From: Bradyrhizobium sp. 21
GTDB lineage: Bacteria; Pseudomonadota; Alphaproteobacteria; Rhizobiales; Xanthobacteraceae
Reading direction: 5' to 3'
Assembly: GCF_023073335.1 (NCBI RefSeq)
Contig: NZ_JADPJG010000038.1
Span: 21,084 to 85,083, forward strand
Length of the DNA stretch: 64,000 bases
Part shown: positions 1 to 8,513 of the stretch, in pieces
Position numbering within the stretch: position 1 is the first letter of the stretch
Layout: every line of letters begins with the position of its first letter
Program-made: the position numbers and the translations under genes
The notes under the pieces: generated by a model
Databases searched by the model: none
What the model was told of the DNA's origin: nothing
Seen by the model: the letters and a program-made list of their open reading frames with translations, nothing else

Positions 1-1
1 C

Positions 2-82
2 GTGCTGGCCGGGCTTGCCGCGCTCTGCCTCGGTGCCGTGATGGCGTTCTGCGGCGCGCATTTCGCGCTGCGCCGCGGCTAG
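2..82 (+). CDS. C-terminal end of a membrane protein (partial)
   Basis: An open frame enters from the left edge and ends at the TAG at 80-82. Only 26 residues are visible. They form a hydrophobic Ala/Leu/Gly-rich stretch ending in a short positive tail (ALRRG), as in the last transmembrane helix of an inner-membrane protein. The stop lies five bases from the stop of the converging c-di-GMP gene, so the two genes are tail to tail. The family cannot be told from this fragment; a transporter is one possibility. Confidence 0.5.
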   Translation: MLAGLAALCLGAVMAFCGAHFALRRG

Positions 83-87
83 TCTCA

Positions 88-2487
88 CTAGCCCGCGGCG
101 CGCAGTCGCGAGCGGTTTAGCATGATCGCGACATCCGAGGCGGGCCGCGGCTTGCTGAACAGATAGCCCTGCACCTGGGTGCAGCCTTCGCGACGGAGCA
201 GCTCGAGCTGCGCATCGTTCTCGACCCCCTCTGCCGTGGTGACGATGCCGAGGCTCCGCCCGAGCCCGGTCACGGCGCGGATGATCGCCATGGAATCCTC
301 GCGCGTCGCCAGCTCCGACACGAAGGAGCGGTCGATCTTGATCTTGTCGAAGGGGAAGCTGCGCAGATAGCTCAGCGAGGAATAGCCGGTGCCGAAATCG
401 TCGAGCGAAATGCGCACGCCCATGGCGCGGAGCTCATGCAGCGTGGTCAGCGTCGCCTCGCTGTTCTGCAGCAGCACGGATTCGGTGATCTCGAGCTCGA
501 GGCGGCGCGCGTGGAGGCCCGAAGCGGCCAGCGCCTCGGTCACGGATGCGATCAGGTTCGGATTCTTGAACTGCACCGGCGACAAATTGACGGCGAGGTC
601 AACATCGTCGGGCCAGGTGGCCGCGTCGGCGCAGGCGGAGCGCAGCACGAAATCGCCGAGCTGGATGATCAGGCCGGTCTCCTCGGCCAACGGAATGAAG
701 TTGAGGGGCGCGATCAAGCCGCGTTGCGGATGGTTCCAGCGCAGCAGCGCCTCGAAGGCGACGACGCGCCCGCTGGCGACGTCGCGGATCGGCTGATAGT
801 ACGCCTCGAACTCGTCGCGCTGCAGCGCCGCGCGCAGATCCATCTCCAGCAGGCGCCGCGCCTGCGCGCGCGCATCCATGCCCGTCTCGAAGAACCGGTA
901 TGTGCCGCGGCCGTCCGCCTTGGCGCGGTACAATGCGAGGTCGGCGTTCTTCAACAATTCGTCGGGATTGCTGCCGTCCTGCGGCGACAGCGAGATGCCG
1001 ATCGAGACGCCGATGACGATCTGATGGTCGTCGATCTCGTAAGGCGCCGAGATCACCTCGACGAGGCGGCCGGCAAGGGATCTGGCCGCGGTTTCCTCGG
1101 AACGTCCGATCTGGACCACGGCGAACTCGTCGCCGCCGAGCCGGGCGACGGTGTCGCTCTCGCCGACGGTGGCCTTCAGCCTGCGGCCGACCTCCTTGAG
1201 CAGCGCGTCGCCGATCGGATGGCCGAGCGAGTCGTTGATGTCCTTGAAATGATCGAGATCGAGACAAAGCACCGCCAACTGGTCGCCCGATTGGGTCCGG
1301 CGCAGGCCCTGCACGAGCTGCTCGTGGAACAGCACGCGGTTCGGCAGGCTGGTCAGAGCGTCATGGCGGGCCATGTGCGAGATCTTGGCCTGGGCCTCCA
1401 GCCATTCGGTGATGTCCTCGAAGGTCGCGACCCAACCGCCGCCCTGCATCGGCTGGTTGACGACCCGGATGGACCGGCCGAACCTGCTCACGACGTCGGT
1501 CGTGGTGCGGGTCTCGCGCGCGTCGGCGACGAGGCGCGCGAAGAATTCGCCCGCATCGCCCTGCCACTGGCCCTTGGCCTGCTCCTCACGCAGCACGTCG
1601 ACCAGCAGGCGGCCGGTGAGCAGGGTCTCGGTGCGGCCGAGCATCGCGGCATAGCGCTCGTTGAACAGGATGATCTTGCCGTCCGCATCGAACATGCACA
1701 GCCCCTGCGACATGTTCTCGAGCGCCGTATCCAGCACGATCTGCTGGCGGCCCAGTTCGCCCTTGGCGCCGCGGTCGAGCAGCGCGGCCACCAGCGCGAT
1801 CGCGATGATCGCGACCGCAGCACCCGCGGTGAGGAAGGACAACGAGGCCGGCGGGATCGATAGCCCGCTGATCGCGAGCGTCGGATCCGGCGTCAACAGC
1901 ACCGCGCCCATCGCGGTGAAATGATGCGCGACGATGGCAACTGTCAGCAAGGTGGTCGCGGCCAGCGCATGGAAGAGGTCGTCGCGCCGCGCGGCGACGA
2001 ACAGCGCGAGCGCTGCAAAAACAACTCCGAACAGTACCGAGGCGGCAACCGTGCTTCCGATCCAGTCGACGCGTGCGGGCATCTCCAGAGCCGCCATGCC
2101 GGTGTAATGCATCGTCGCGACCCCGGCGCCGACGATCGCACCGCCGAGCACGATCCACAGCGTGCGCGCGGAGGATACTGCGATGCTCAGCCCCACGAAG
2201 GTCACGGAGATCGCGAAGATCAGCGAAAGGAACGTCACCGGGATGTTGTAGGCGCCGGCGCCACCCGGCCCGTAGGCGAGCATGGCGATGAAATGCGTCG
2301 CCCAGATACCGCATCCGCTGACGGCGGCATCCAGAGCGAGCCAGACCAGACGCCCGGGGCCGTGCGTCGCCCGCGCCCGGTGAAACAGACTGATCGCCGC
2401 CGCGCTTGCGAGCAGACACACCGCGCCGCCAAGCGCGACAAGTCGCCAGTCGTGCTCCTCGGCGAGACAGTAGAGAACTTGATACAT
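88..2487 (-). CDS. MHYT-domain diguanylate cyclase/phosphodiesterase (PAS-GGDEF-EAL)
   Basis: A 799-residue inner-membrane c-di-GMP enzyme. Residues 1-240 form a seven-helix MHYT sensor with its three motifs visible: ATHFIAM at about 63-69, MHYTGM at 126-131 and HHFTAM at 188-193. MHYT domains are proposed to bind copper and sense O2, CO or NO. A PAS domain follows at about 250-365, then GGDEF (intact GGDEF at 451-455) and EAL (intact EAL at 579-581 in a FEALLRW context, with DDFGTGYSS further on). Both catalytic signatures are complete, so either activity is possible. The usual inhibitory RxxD site five residues before GGDEF reads GESD here, so product feedback is probably absent. The ATG at 2487 directly precedes the first helix. 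It stands as a single gene. Confidence 0.93.
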   Translation of the reverse strand: MYQVLYCLAEEHDWRLVALGGAVCLLASAAAISLFHRARATHGPGRLVWLALDAAVSGCGIWATHFIAMLAYGPGGAGAYNIPVTFLSLIFAISVTFVGLSIAVSSARTLWIVLGGAIVGAGVATMHYTGMAALEMPARVDWIGSTVAASVLFGVVFAALALFVAARRDDLFHALAATTLLTVAIVAHHFTAMGAVLLTPDPTLAISGLSIPPASLSFLTAGAAVAIIAIALVAALLDRGAKGELGRQQIVLDTALENMSQGLCMFDADGKIILFNERYAAMLGRTETLLTGRLLVDVLREEQAKGQWQGDAGEFFARLVADARETRTTTDVVSRFGRSIRVVNQPMQGGGWVATFEDITEWLEAQAKISHMARHDALTSLPNRVLFHEQLVQGLRRTQSGDQLAVLCLDLDHFKDINDSLGHPIGDALLKEVGRRLKATVGESDTVARLGGDEFAVVQIGRSEETAARSLAGRLVEVISAPYEIDDHQIVIGVSIGISLSPQDGSNPDELLKNADLALYRAKADGRGTYRFFETGMDARAQARRLLEMDLRAALQRDEFEAYYQPIRDVASGRVVAFEALLRWNHPQRGLIAPLNFIPLAEETGLIIQLGDFVLRSACADAATWPDDVDLAVNLSPVQFKNPNLIASVTEALAASGLHARRLELEITESVLLQNSEATLTTLHELRAMGVRISLDDFGTGYSSLSYLRSFPFDKIKIDRSFVSELATREDSMAIIRAVTGLGRSLGIVTTAEGVENDAQLELLRREGCTQVQGYLFSKPRPASDVAIMLNRSRLRAAG

Positions 2488-2599
2488 CGCGGGCCCCTAT
2501 CGACCCGCACTTGAACCGACAGAGATGGATAGTCGGTAACCGGCTACGTGCCTGTTTCGGTAATGGTGAACGAAAGATGCGTTCGTTCACTCGGATTGT

Positions 2600-4009
2600 T
2601 CATCCGCGCGCAGGCGCGCCAAGGCCGATCACGGCGGCGGCGAGCAGCAACACGGCCGCGGACAAGACCAGCGACAGATGCATCCCCGTCATGAACGCCC
2701 CTTCCGAGGCCACCAGCGAGCCGAACAGCGCGACGCCGAGCACGCTGCCGGTCTGCCGCGTCGCGTTCAGGACGCCGGCGGCGATGCCGGAGCGCGCCTT
2801 CTCGATGCTGCCGAGCAAGGTGGAGGTCAGCGGCGGCACCAGCAGGCCAAGTCCACCGCTGATGGCGATCATCTGCGCAAAGATTGCCCAGTAGCTGGTC
2901 CCGGCTTCGATCCAGAGCAGACCGAGACAGCCGAGCGCCGAGATACAGGCGCCAACCACGATGGTCGGGCACGAGCCGATGCGTTCGGCGAGCCGAGGCG
3001 CAAGCAGGTTGACCGGCAGCACCGCCGCCATCATCGGCACGAAGGCGAGACCGGTCCACCACGGAGACAGCCCGTTGATCCTCTGGAAGTACAGGCTGAG
3101 CACGAAGATCAGGCCGTAGATCGCGATGTTGACGAGCAGGCCGACGAGCGAGGTCAGCGCGAACAGCCGGTGGCCGAACAGCGACAGCGGCAGCATCGGC
3201 TGCGCCGCGCGGCTCTCGCGCCAGACGAAGAGCATGGCGAGAATTGCGGCTGCGACAAAGGCCGCGATCACCGCTGGATGTCCCCAGCCGAGCGCGCCGC
3301 CTTCGATGATCGCGCCGGCGAGCGCCCCCAGCGCGCCGATCGCGGTTAGCTGGCCGGGCAGATCGATCTCGCGCGAGCGCGCCCGCGTGGTTTCGCTGGC
3401 GTAACGCCAGCTCAGCCAGAGGCCGGCGAGCCCGATCGGCAGATTGACCAGGAAGATCGCGCGCCAGCCGATCAGCGTGATCAGCGCTCCGCCAACGAAA
3501 GGACCGGCGGTGAGCGCGAGGCTCGCTCCGGCGGCCCAGACCGCGACGGCGCGGCCGCGCTCGCGGTCGTCCGGATAAGCATGATTGAGCAGCGCAAGAG
3601 AATTTGGCACCAGGATCGCTGCCGCCAGCCCCTGGACCAGTCGCGCTGCGATCAGCACGGTCGCATTGGGCGACAGCGCGCAGGCGAGTGAGGCTGCGGT
3701 GAAGATGGCGAAGCCCGCCATGAAGACGCGCTTGGCCCCGATCCGGTCGCCGAGCGCGCCGGCCGTCAGGATGAAGGCGGCAAACGCGATGGTGTAGGCG
3801 CTGACCACCCATTGCAGCTCGGCGATGCCGCCGCCGAGCGTCCTGCCCATCGCATCGAGCGCGGTGTTGACGATGGTGACGTCGAGCTGCACCACGCCAT
3901 AGCCTAGGCTCATCGCGGCAAGCGTGAGCGAGGTCGCAAGTCGCGTGCCGGCACGCGATGCGCCGGCTCCGTGGTCGAAGGCCTCGTATTTGACGGTGCT
4001 TACGCGCAT
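2600..4009 (-). CDS. MFS efflux transporter, DHA2 (EmrB/QacA) family
   Basis: A 469-residue polytopic inner-membrane protein with about 14 hydrophobic segments, the size and topology of drug:H+ antiporters of the 14-TM DHA2 family. The first helix carries the family pattern QLDVTIVNTAL, the motif C region of antiporters is suggested by GPFVGGAL, and motif A-like GDRIGAKRVF lies between TM2 and TM3. The probable role is proton-driven export of hydrophobic or amphipathic compounds; the substrate cannot be read from sequence. No HlyD/EmrA-type adaptor or TetR/MarR regulator is adjacent, so it may act alone. The gene lies downstream of the ferritin-like gene on the same strand, separated by a strong terminator, so it should have its own promoter. 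Confidence 0.88.
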   Translation of the reverse strand: MRVSTVKYEAFDHGAGASRAGTRLATSLTLAAMSLGYGVVQLDVTIVNTALDAMGRTLGGGIAELQWVVSAYTIAFAAFILTAGALGDRIGAKRVFMAGFAIFTAASLACALSPNATVLIAARLVQGLAAAILVPNSLALLNHAYPDDRERGRAVAVWAAGASLALTAGPFVGGALITLIGWRAIFLVNLPIGLAGLWLSWRYASETTRARSREIDLPGQLTAIGALGALAGAIIEGGALGWGHPAVIAAFVAAAILAMLFVWRESRAAQPMLPLSLFGHRLFALTSLVGLLVNIAIYGLIFVLSLYFQRINGLSPWWTGLAFVPMMAAVLPVNLLAPRLAERIGSCPTIVVGACISALGCLGLLWIEAGTSYWAIFAQMIAISGGLGLLVPPLTSTLLGSIEKARSGIAAGVLNATRQTGSVLGVALFGSLVASEGAFMTGMHLSLVLSAAVLLLAAAVIGLGAPARG

Positions 4010-4090
4010 GCTGCCATCTCGGTTGCAGCCCCATGCGAAATATACGCTTCCAGCCCGCCGTGATGCTTCGACAACGACCGAATGATGATA

Positions 4091-4124
4091 CGAAAACGCC
4101 GTGCGTCGAACGCACGGCGTTTCG
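4091..4124 (-). terminator. Rho-independent terminator downstream of the ferritin-like gene
   Basis: Inverted repeat with arms of about 14 bases (CGAAAACGCCGTGCG against CGCACGGCGTTTCG) around a 5-base loop, 16 bases past the stop of the minus-strand ferritin-like gene. On the minus strand the 3' arm ends in a short run of T. It separates that gene from the MFS gene behind it. Confidence 0.75.
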
Positions 4125-4139
4125 TTTGCGGAACCGGCG

Positions 4140-4646
4140 TTAACTGGCCGCGCGCAGGTTTACCTTGCTCTCGGCAAGTGCGGTCAGCTTCTTGTCGGTC
4201 GCCTTCTCCTCCTCCAGCGTCTTGGCGAGCACGTTGGCGCAGTCCGTGCGGCCGAGCTGCTTGGCCCAGGCGATCAGGCTGCCGTAGCGGACGATCTCGT
4301 AATGCTCCGCGGCCTGTGCCGCGTTGATCAGCGCGGCGTCGAGCACCGCCTTGTCGGCGACCTCGCCGGCGGTCTCGTCGGCCTCCTCGATGATGCCGTC
4401 GATGGCGGGGCAGTCGACCGCCTTCACCTGCGCACCGTGCATCTTGAACACTTCCTCGAGGCGCTTGACGTGCTGCCTGGTTTCTTCGAGGTGCGTCAAA
4501 AAGCCCTGCTTCAGCTGCGGATCGGTCGCCTTATCTGCCATTTTGGGCAGCGCCTTGGTGAGCTGCTGCTCGGCGTAATAGATGTCCTGAAGCTGGTGCA
4601 CGAACAGGTCGTTCATGGTCTTGATGTCTTTTGTGAACAGTCCCAT
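4140..4646 (-). CDS. Ferritin-like DUF892 (YciE/YciF) stress protein
   Basis: A 168-residue all-helical protein of the YciE/YciF (DUF892) ferritin-like family. The opening MGLFTKDIKTMNDLF and the following HQLQDIYYAEQQL are typical, with conserved Glu/His residues that would form a di-metal centre in a four-helix bundle. The start at 4646 is chosen over an upstream ATG because it opens the conserved domain and has a GAGAGGAT ribosome site 7 bases before it. Relatives in alphaproteobacteria are induced by osmotic, desiccation and general stress; the biochemical role is not settled. A degenerate EcfG-type promoter lies about 100 bases upstream. Confidence 0.9.
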   Translation of the reverse strand: MGLFTKDIKTMNDLFVHQLQDIYYAEQQLTKALPKMADKATDPQLKQGFLTHLEETRQHVKRLEEVFKMHGAQVKAVDCPAIDGIIEEADETAGEVADKAVLDAALINAAQAAEHYEIVRYGSLIAWAKQLGRTDCANVLAKTLEEEKATDKKLTALAESKVNLRAAS

Positions 4647-5062
4647 CGTTCCGATCCTCTCGGGTTTCGGGAACACGGCGGCACGGGCTTGCACGCAAAG
4701 CCGCATCTTCCGCCATGTTCGATTGCTGATGGGGCGCTAACCAGCACGCGGCACCGGCGTTCCAAAAAAGCCTGTATCCCTTGCGCTGGAACAATGCGCG
4801 CCGTGCAGGATCTGAAACCATGTCGATAGACGGACGCGACCGATCCACGACTCATATGCTTAACGCGCGTCCGATGTGAACCGCGTATGACAAAAGGTGC
4901 GGTCCAACACAGAACCTATCGTTGTCAAGGGCTGCACAAGTCGCTGTTTTTGCCTTAAATGAGCTACATCATGCCTAGCGATCGAAGCCCAGTTCGGGCA
5001 GTGATCGTACCCGACCGGCCAATGTCTGGCCTTGTCGGTCTTGCCCCCCGCCGGGAGGATGA
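4647..5062. other. 416-base divergent intergenic region
   Basis: Region between the minus-strand ferritin-like gene and the plus-strand UPF0104 gene. It should hold both promoters. Short frames here have no ribosome site or plausible protein. An imperfect inverted repeat (GACCGGCCA ... TGGCC ... GGTC) lies at about 5018-5042, just before the UPF0104 ribosome site (GGGAGGATGA, ending directly before the ATG). Nothing else recognisable was seen. Confidence 0.5.
4739..4763 (-). promoter_or_regulatory. Candidate EcfG-type promoter for the ferritin-like gene
   Basis: On the minus strand GGAAC (4763-4759) is followed after 16 bases by GGTT (4742-4739). The alphaproteobacterial general-stress sigma factor EcfG recognises GGAAC-N16/17-CGTT, so one base of the -10 differs. 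The position would give a leader of about 85-90 bases, and YciF-type genes are frequent members of this regulon. This is pattern matching only. Confidence 0.3.
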
Positions 5063-6142
5063 ATGCACGGACTGCTGCCCGCGCTGAAGCGCGGCTTCAA
5101 GAGATGGATCGGCTGGCGACGGCTCGGCGTTGCGGCGAGCGTGTTCATCATCGCCTTCGCGATCACCACGCTGGTCCGGACCCTCCATGGCATCGATACC
5201 GGGGTCATCCTGACCGCGTTAACCGAGATTCCCCGCGGCAATATCGGGCTGGCGGCGATCTGCGTGTGCTTCGCGTTCTGTACGCTGACCTTCTACGACT
5301 TTTTTGCACTGCGAACGATCGGCAAGAAGCACGTGCCCTATCGCATCGCAGCGCTCTCCAGCTTCACGTCCTATTCGATCGGCCACAATATCGGTGCCAC
5401 CGTGTTCACCGGCGGGGCGATCCGCTTCCGGATCTATTCGGACTACGGGCTGAACGCGATCGACGTTGCAAAAATCTGCTTCCTGTCCGGCCTGACCTTC
5501 TGGCTCGGTAACATCTTCGTGCTCTCGATCGGCATGACGATCCACCCGGGTGCCGCCTCCTACATGGATCAGCTCCCGGAATCCATCAATCGTCTGATCG
5601 CGCTCGGCGGCCTCGCCTCGATCGGCGCCTATCTGGTCTGGCTCTGCATGGGCGAGAAGCGCCGCGAGCTTGGCCAGAAGGGCTGGAAGGTGGTGCTGCC
5701 GTCGGCGCCGCTGACGCTGGTGCAGATCCTGATCGGCGTGGTCGATCTCGGCTTCTGCGCACTGGCGATGTATCTGCTGGTGCCGGCCACTCCGCAGATC
5801 GATTTCCTGTCGCTCTCCGTGGTCTTCATTTTGGCGACGCTGCTCGGATTTGCCAGCCACGCGCCCGGCTCGCTCGGCGTGTTCGACGCCGCCATGCTGG
5901 TGGCGCTCCCCGAATTCGGCCGCGAACAGCTTCTGGCGACGCTCCTCGTGTTCCGCATCCTCTATTTTGTGATCCCGTTCGGTCTTGCCATCTCCATCAT
6001 GGGCGCACGCGAGCTCTGGATGAATGTGGTGAAGCCCTGGCAGGAGCGCCGGCGGCTAGCGGAGGCCTGTGCGCAGGCCAACCTGCCCCAACAGGTGGCA
6101 GCAATGGAGCGCGAGCGGGCGCTGCGGCAGGCCAAACGCTAA
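5063..6142 (+). CDS. UPF0104/YbhN-type membrane protein (MprF-like flippase domain)
   Basis: A 359-residue protein with about eight transmembrane helices, of the lysylphosphatidylglycerol synthase transmembrane (UPF0104, YbhN) family. It matches only the membrane flippase half of MprF; there is no soluble aminoacyltransferase domain, so it cannot itself aminoacylate lipids. Family-type features include the loop GHNIGATVFTGGAIRFRIYS (about 110-129) and the later SHAPGSLGVFDA stretch. The likely role is lipid translocation in the inner membrane; the substrate is unknown. The ATG at 5063 has a strong GGGAGGATGA ribosome site. The SGNH hydrolase gene follows on the same strand after about 100 bases. 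Confidence 0.85.
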   Translation: MHGLLPALKRGFKRWIGWRRLGVAASVFIIAFAITTLVRTLHGIDTGVILTALTEIPRGNIGLAAICVCFAFCTLTFYDFFALRTIGKKHVPYRIAALSSFTSYSIGHNIGATVFTGGAIRFRIYSDYGLNAIDVAKICFLSGLTFWLGNIFVLSIGMTIHPGAASYMDQLPESINRLIALGGLASIGAYLVWLCMGEKRRELGQKGWKVVLPSAPLTLVQILIGVVDLGFCALAMYLLVPATPQIDFLSLSVVFILATLLGFASHAPGSLGVFDAAMLVALPEFGREQLLATLLVFRILYFVIPFGLAISIMGARELWMNVVKPWQERRRLAEACAQANLPQQVAAMERERALRQAKR

Positions 6143-6245
6143 GCCGCTGGACGGCGGCCCGCAAAACCGTCAGATCGATGTTGCAGGCGGCGAGAGAGGT
6201 TCCTCTCTTATTTCCGCCTCAACTTTGACGTTGAAGACGCGGGCC

Positions 6246-8201
6246 ATGATCCCAGTATCCCTACGCCGTTTCCTCGCTGGTGCCCTGCTGCTCGCCGGGC
6301 TCTTCGCCGCCTTGCCGCCGGAGCGGGCGGCCGCGCAGGACGCGGGCGCGATGCAGATCAGCTGGGAGGTGCGCAACCGCTTCCGGCTGTTCCGCGAGGA
6401 GCGCGACTTCCTGCTCCATGTCGAGAATGCGCGTAACCGCAGCATCCTCGCCGCCGAACAGTCACTGGAGCTCCAGAGCGAGGGCCGCGGCTGGGCCCGC
6501 AACATGGTCAACCGGCTCTGCATCGACCTTCAGGGCCGGGTCAACCAGCCCTGCACCCGCGACAACGTGAAGGAAAACTACATCACCCCGGTCGACCACC
6601 CCGTCACCGTGCGCCTGACCGGCGCGGTGCCGGTCGGCGCCACCTGCGCCTGGTCGTTCGATGACGGCGACGGACCGCAAGCTTCGACCTTCGACTGCGC
6701 CGAGCCGGTCAATCTGCGGGTCCGCTACGGCAAGCAGACGATCGCGAGCGTCGACGTCTCCTCCGGCTCCGACCCGACCCAGCGGGTCCAGACCGAGATC
6801 GCGGTTCGCGACATCTTCGTCGCCGGCCTGGGCGACAGCATCGCCTCAGGTGAAGGCAATCCGGACCGGCCGCTGGCGCTGTCGGACGAAGGCTTTTGCT
6901 TCCGCTCCTATCTCGGCACCGCCGGCGCGCAGTACTACCGGCCGAGCCGCGCCGGCTACAAAGGTGGCCGCGCCTGCGAGGCGCCGGATACGCTCGCCAA
7001 CTGGCAGCACTACAGCGCGCTCTGGTTCAACTCGCCCTGCCACCGCTCGCTCTACAGCTACCAGACCCGCACCGCGCTGGCGCTCGCGGTGCGCTACACC
7101 CACGTCGCGGTGACCTTCCTGCCGCTCGCCTGCACCGGCGCCAGCATCGGCGACGGGCTGCTCGGCTCGCAGCGCGCACGCGAATGCCCGCCCGGCAAGA
7201 CCGGCGTCTGCAACACCAGCGTGAACGCGCAGGTCGCGGAGCTGCGCGAGGCGCTGACCGCCGCCAGGAAGCGCCAGCCGGACCGCACGCTCGACCTCGT
7301 GCTGCTCTCGGTCGGCGCCAACGACATCTATTTCTCCGGCCTCGTCGCCGACGTGATCGTCGAGACCGCGACCGAGCGCGCGCTGTTCCGCCGCTCTGGC
7401 GTAATGGCGAGCGTCGACGATTCCCGCGATGCGCTGGCGCGCGAGCTGCCGCAGAATTTCGTCAAGCTGCGCGAGGCGCTGAAGCCGCTCGTCGGCGGCG
7501 ATCTCTCGCACGTGGTCTACGTCTCCTACGCGAACCCCGCGCTCGCCGATGGCGGCGTGCCGTGCCGCGGCGGCCGCGCCGGCTTCGACATCCACCCCTC
7601 CTTCAACGCCGACCCCCAGCGTCTCGCTCGCGTCTCAACCTTCGTCGACACCGAATTCCTGCCGCAGCTTAAGGGCCTCGCCACCTGCACCCGTGGCGCG
7701 CTGTGCCGCGATCCCGAAGCCGACCGCATGACCTTCGTGGATTCGCATCAGGCAGCGTTCGCCGATCACGGCTTCTGCGCGCATTCGGGCAACGATCCCG
7801 AATTCGACCGCAGCTGCTTTGCCGAGAACGGCCAGAGCTTCAATCCCGACATCGTCAGCGCGGCGAGCCAGCCGATGCTGTGCGGCCGCGGCGCCTCCGA
7901 ATTCCGCGCCTATTCGCCGCGCGCGCGCTGGATCCGCGACGCCAATGACAGCTACTTCGCCGCGATGACCTATCCGCAGGGCTTGCCGGCCGCGAGCCAG
8001 CCGACCGACATCCACGACGCGACCTGGGGCGTGCTCTCCGCCGTCTATGGCGGCGCTGTGCATCCAAGCGCCGAAGGCCACGCCGCGATGGCGGATGCCG
8101 CGCTGCCGGCGGCGAGCGCAGTGCTCGGGCTGGATGCGGCACCACCGGCTGTGACGCGGGGCCTGCTGGCGCCGCTGCTGCCGGGCGTGCGGCAGCAGTA
8201 A
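6246..8201 (+). CDS. Exported SGNH/GDSL-type hydrolase
   Basis: A 651-residue exported protein. The ATG at 6246 opens a signal peptide (MIPVSLRRF, a Leu/Ala core, then an AAAQ-type cleavage site). The frame stays open upstream, but that extension is not protein-like. After a beta-rich region with paired Cys (about 30-190) comes an SGNH hydrolase domain: GLGDSIASGEG with Ser198, the oxyanion block SVGANDIYF with Asn359, and a C-terminal HPSAEGH with His606. These make up the SGNH set. Numerous Cys residues suggest disulphides in the periplasm. Such enzymes deacylate lipids, esters or polysaccharides; the substrate is unknown. It may share a transcript with the UPF0104 gene. Confidence 0.85.
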   Translation: MIPVSLRRFLAGALLLAGLFAALPPERAAAQDAGAMQISWEVRNRFRLFREERDFLLHVENARNRSILAAEQSLELQSEGRGWARNMVNRLCIDLQGRVNQPCTRDNVKENYITPVDHPVTVRLTGAVPVGATCAWSFDDGDGPQASTFDCAEPVNLRVRYGKQTIASVDVSSGSDPTQRVQTEIAVRDIFVAGLGDSIASGEGNPDRPLALSDEGFCFRSYLGTAGAQYYRPSRAGYKGGRACEAPDTLANWQHYSALWFNSPCHRSLYSYQTRTALALAVRYTHVAVTFLPLACTGASIGDGLLGSQRARECPPGKTGVCNTSVNAQVAELREALTAARKRQPDRTLDLVLLSVGANDIYFSGLVADVIVETATERALFRRSGVMASVDDSRDALARELPQNFVKLREALKPLVGGDLSHVVYVSYANPALADGGVPCRGGRAGFDIHPSFNADPQRLARVSTFVDTEFLPQLKGLATCTRGALCRDPEADRMTFVDSHQAAFADHGFCAHSGNDPEFDRSCFAENGQSFNPDIVSAASQPMLCGRGASEFRAYSPRARWIRDANDSYFAAMTYPQGLPAASQPTDIHDATWGVLSAVYGGAVHPSAEGHAAMADAALPAASAVLGLDAAPPAVTRGLLAPLLPGVRQQ

Positions 8202-8513
8202 GCGCGGCTTCTACGCGCACACTGTCGTCGCCCGCTTTGTGCGCAGTTGCGCACTGGGGCGGGGCGATCCAGTACGCCGTGACAGACGTGATTGAATCGA
8301 GACGCCGCAGCGTACTGGATTCCCCGCTTCGCGGGGAATGACAACCGCGCGTGGCGCACCGGGTCCGCCATCACCACGCTCCGTTCCCCGCACCCGCCGT
8401 TCCATCAATCCAAAAACGGCATCGATCGATACCCCCTTCGGCTTGGACACTCTGCCGCGCGCGCCTCTAGGAGTCGCAGTGAGGAAACGTTTCGAATTCT
8501 AAGGAGGCGCCTG
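8202..8513. other. 312-base gap with promoter region of the aldarate locus
   Basis: Intergenic region between the SGNH hydrolase and the aldarate transporter. It holds a dispersed palindromic element at 8266-8339 (listed separately). The rest should carry the promoter of the transporter gene; no operator could be recognised. Confidence 0.5.
8266..8339. repeat. Intergenic palindromic repeat element
   Basis: Outer arms GATCCAGTACGC (8266-8277) and GCGTACTGGAT (8310-8320) are complementary. A perfect hairpin ATTCCCCGC-TTC-GCGGGGAAT follows at 8319-8339. The composite form, in a gap just after a stop codon, fits a dispersed REP-like element of Bradyrhizobium-type genomes, and it could also stop transcription from the hydrolase gene. 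Confidence 0.65.
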
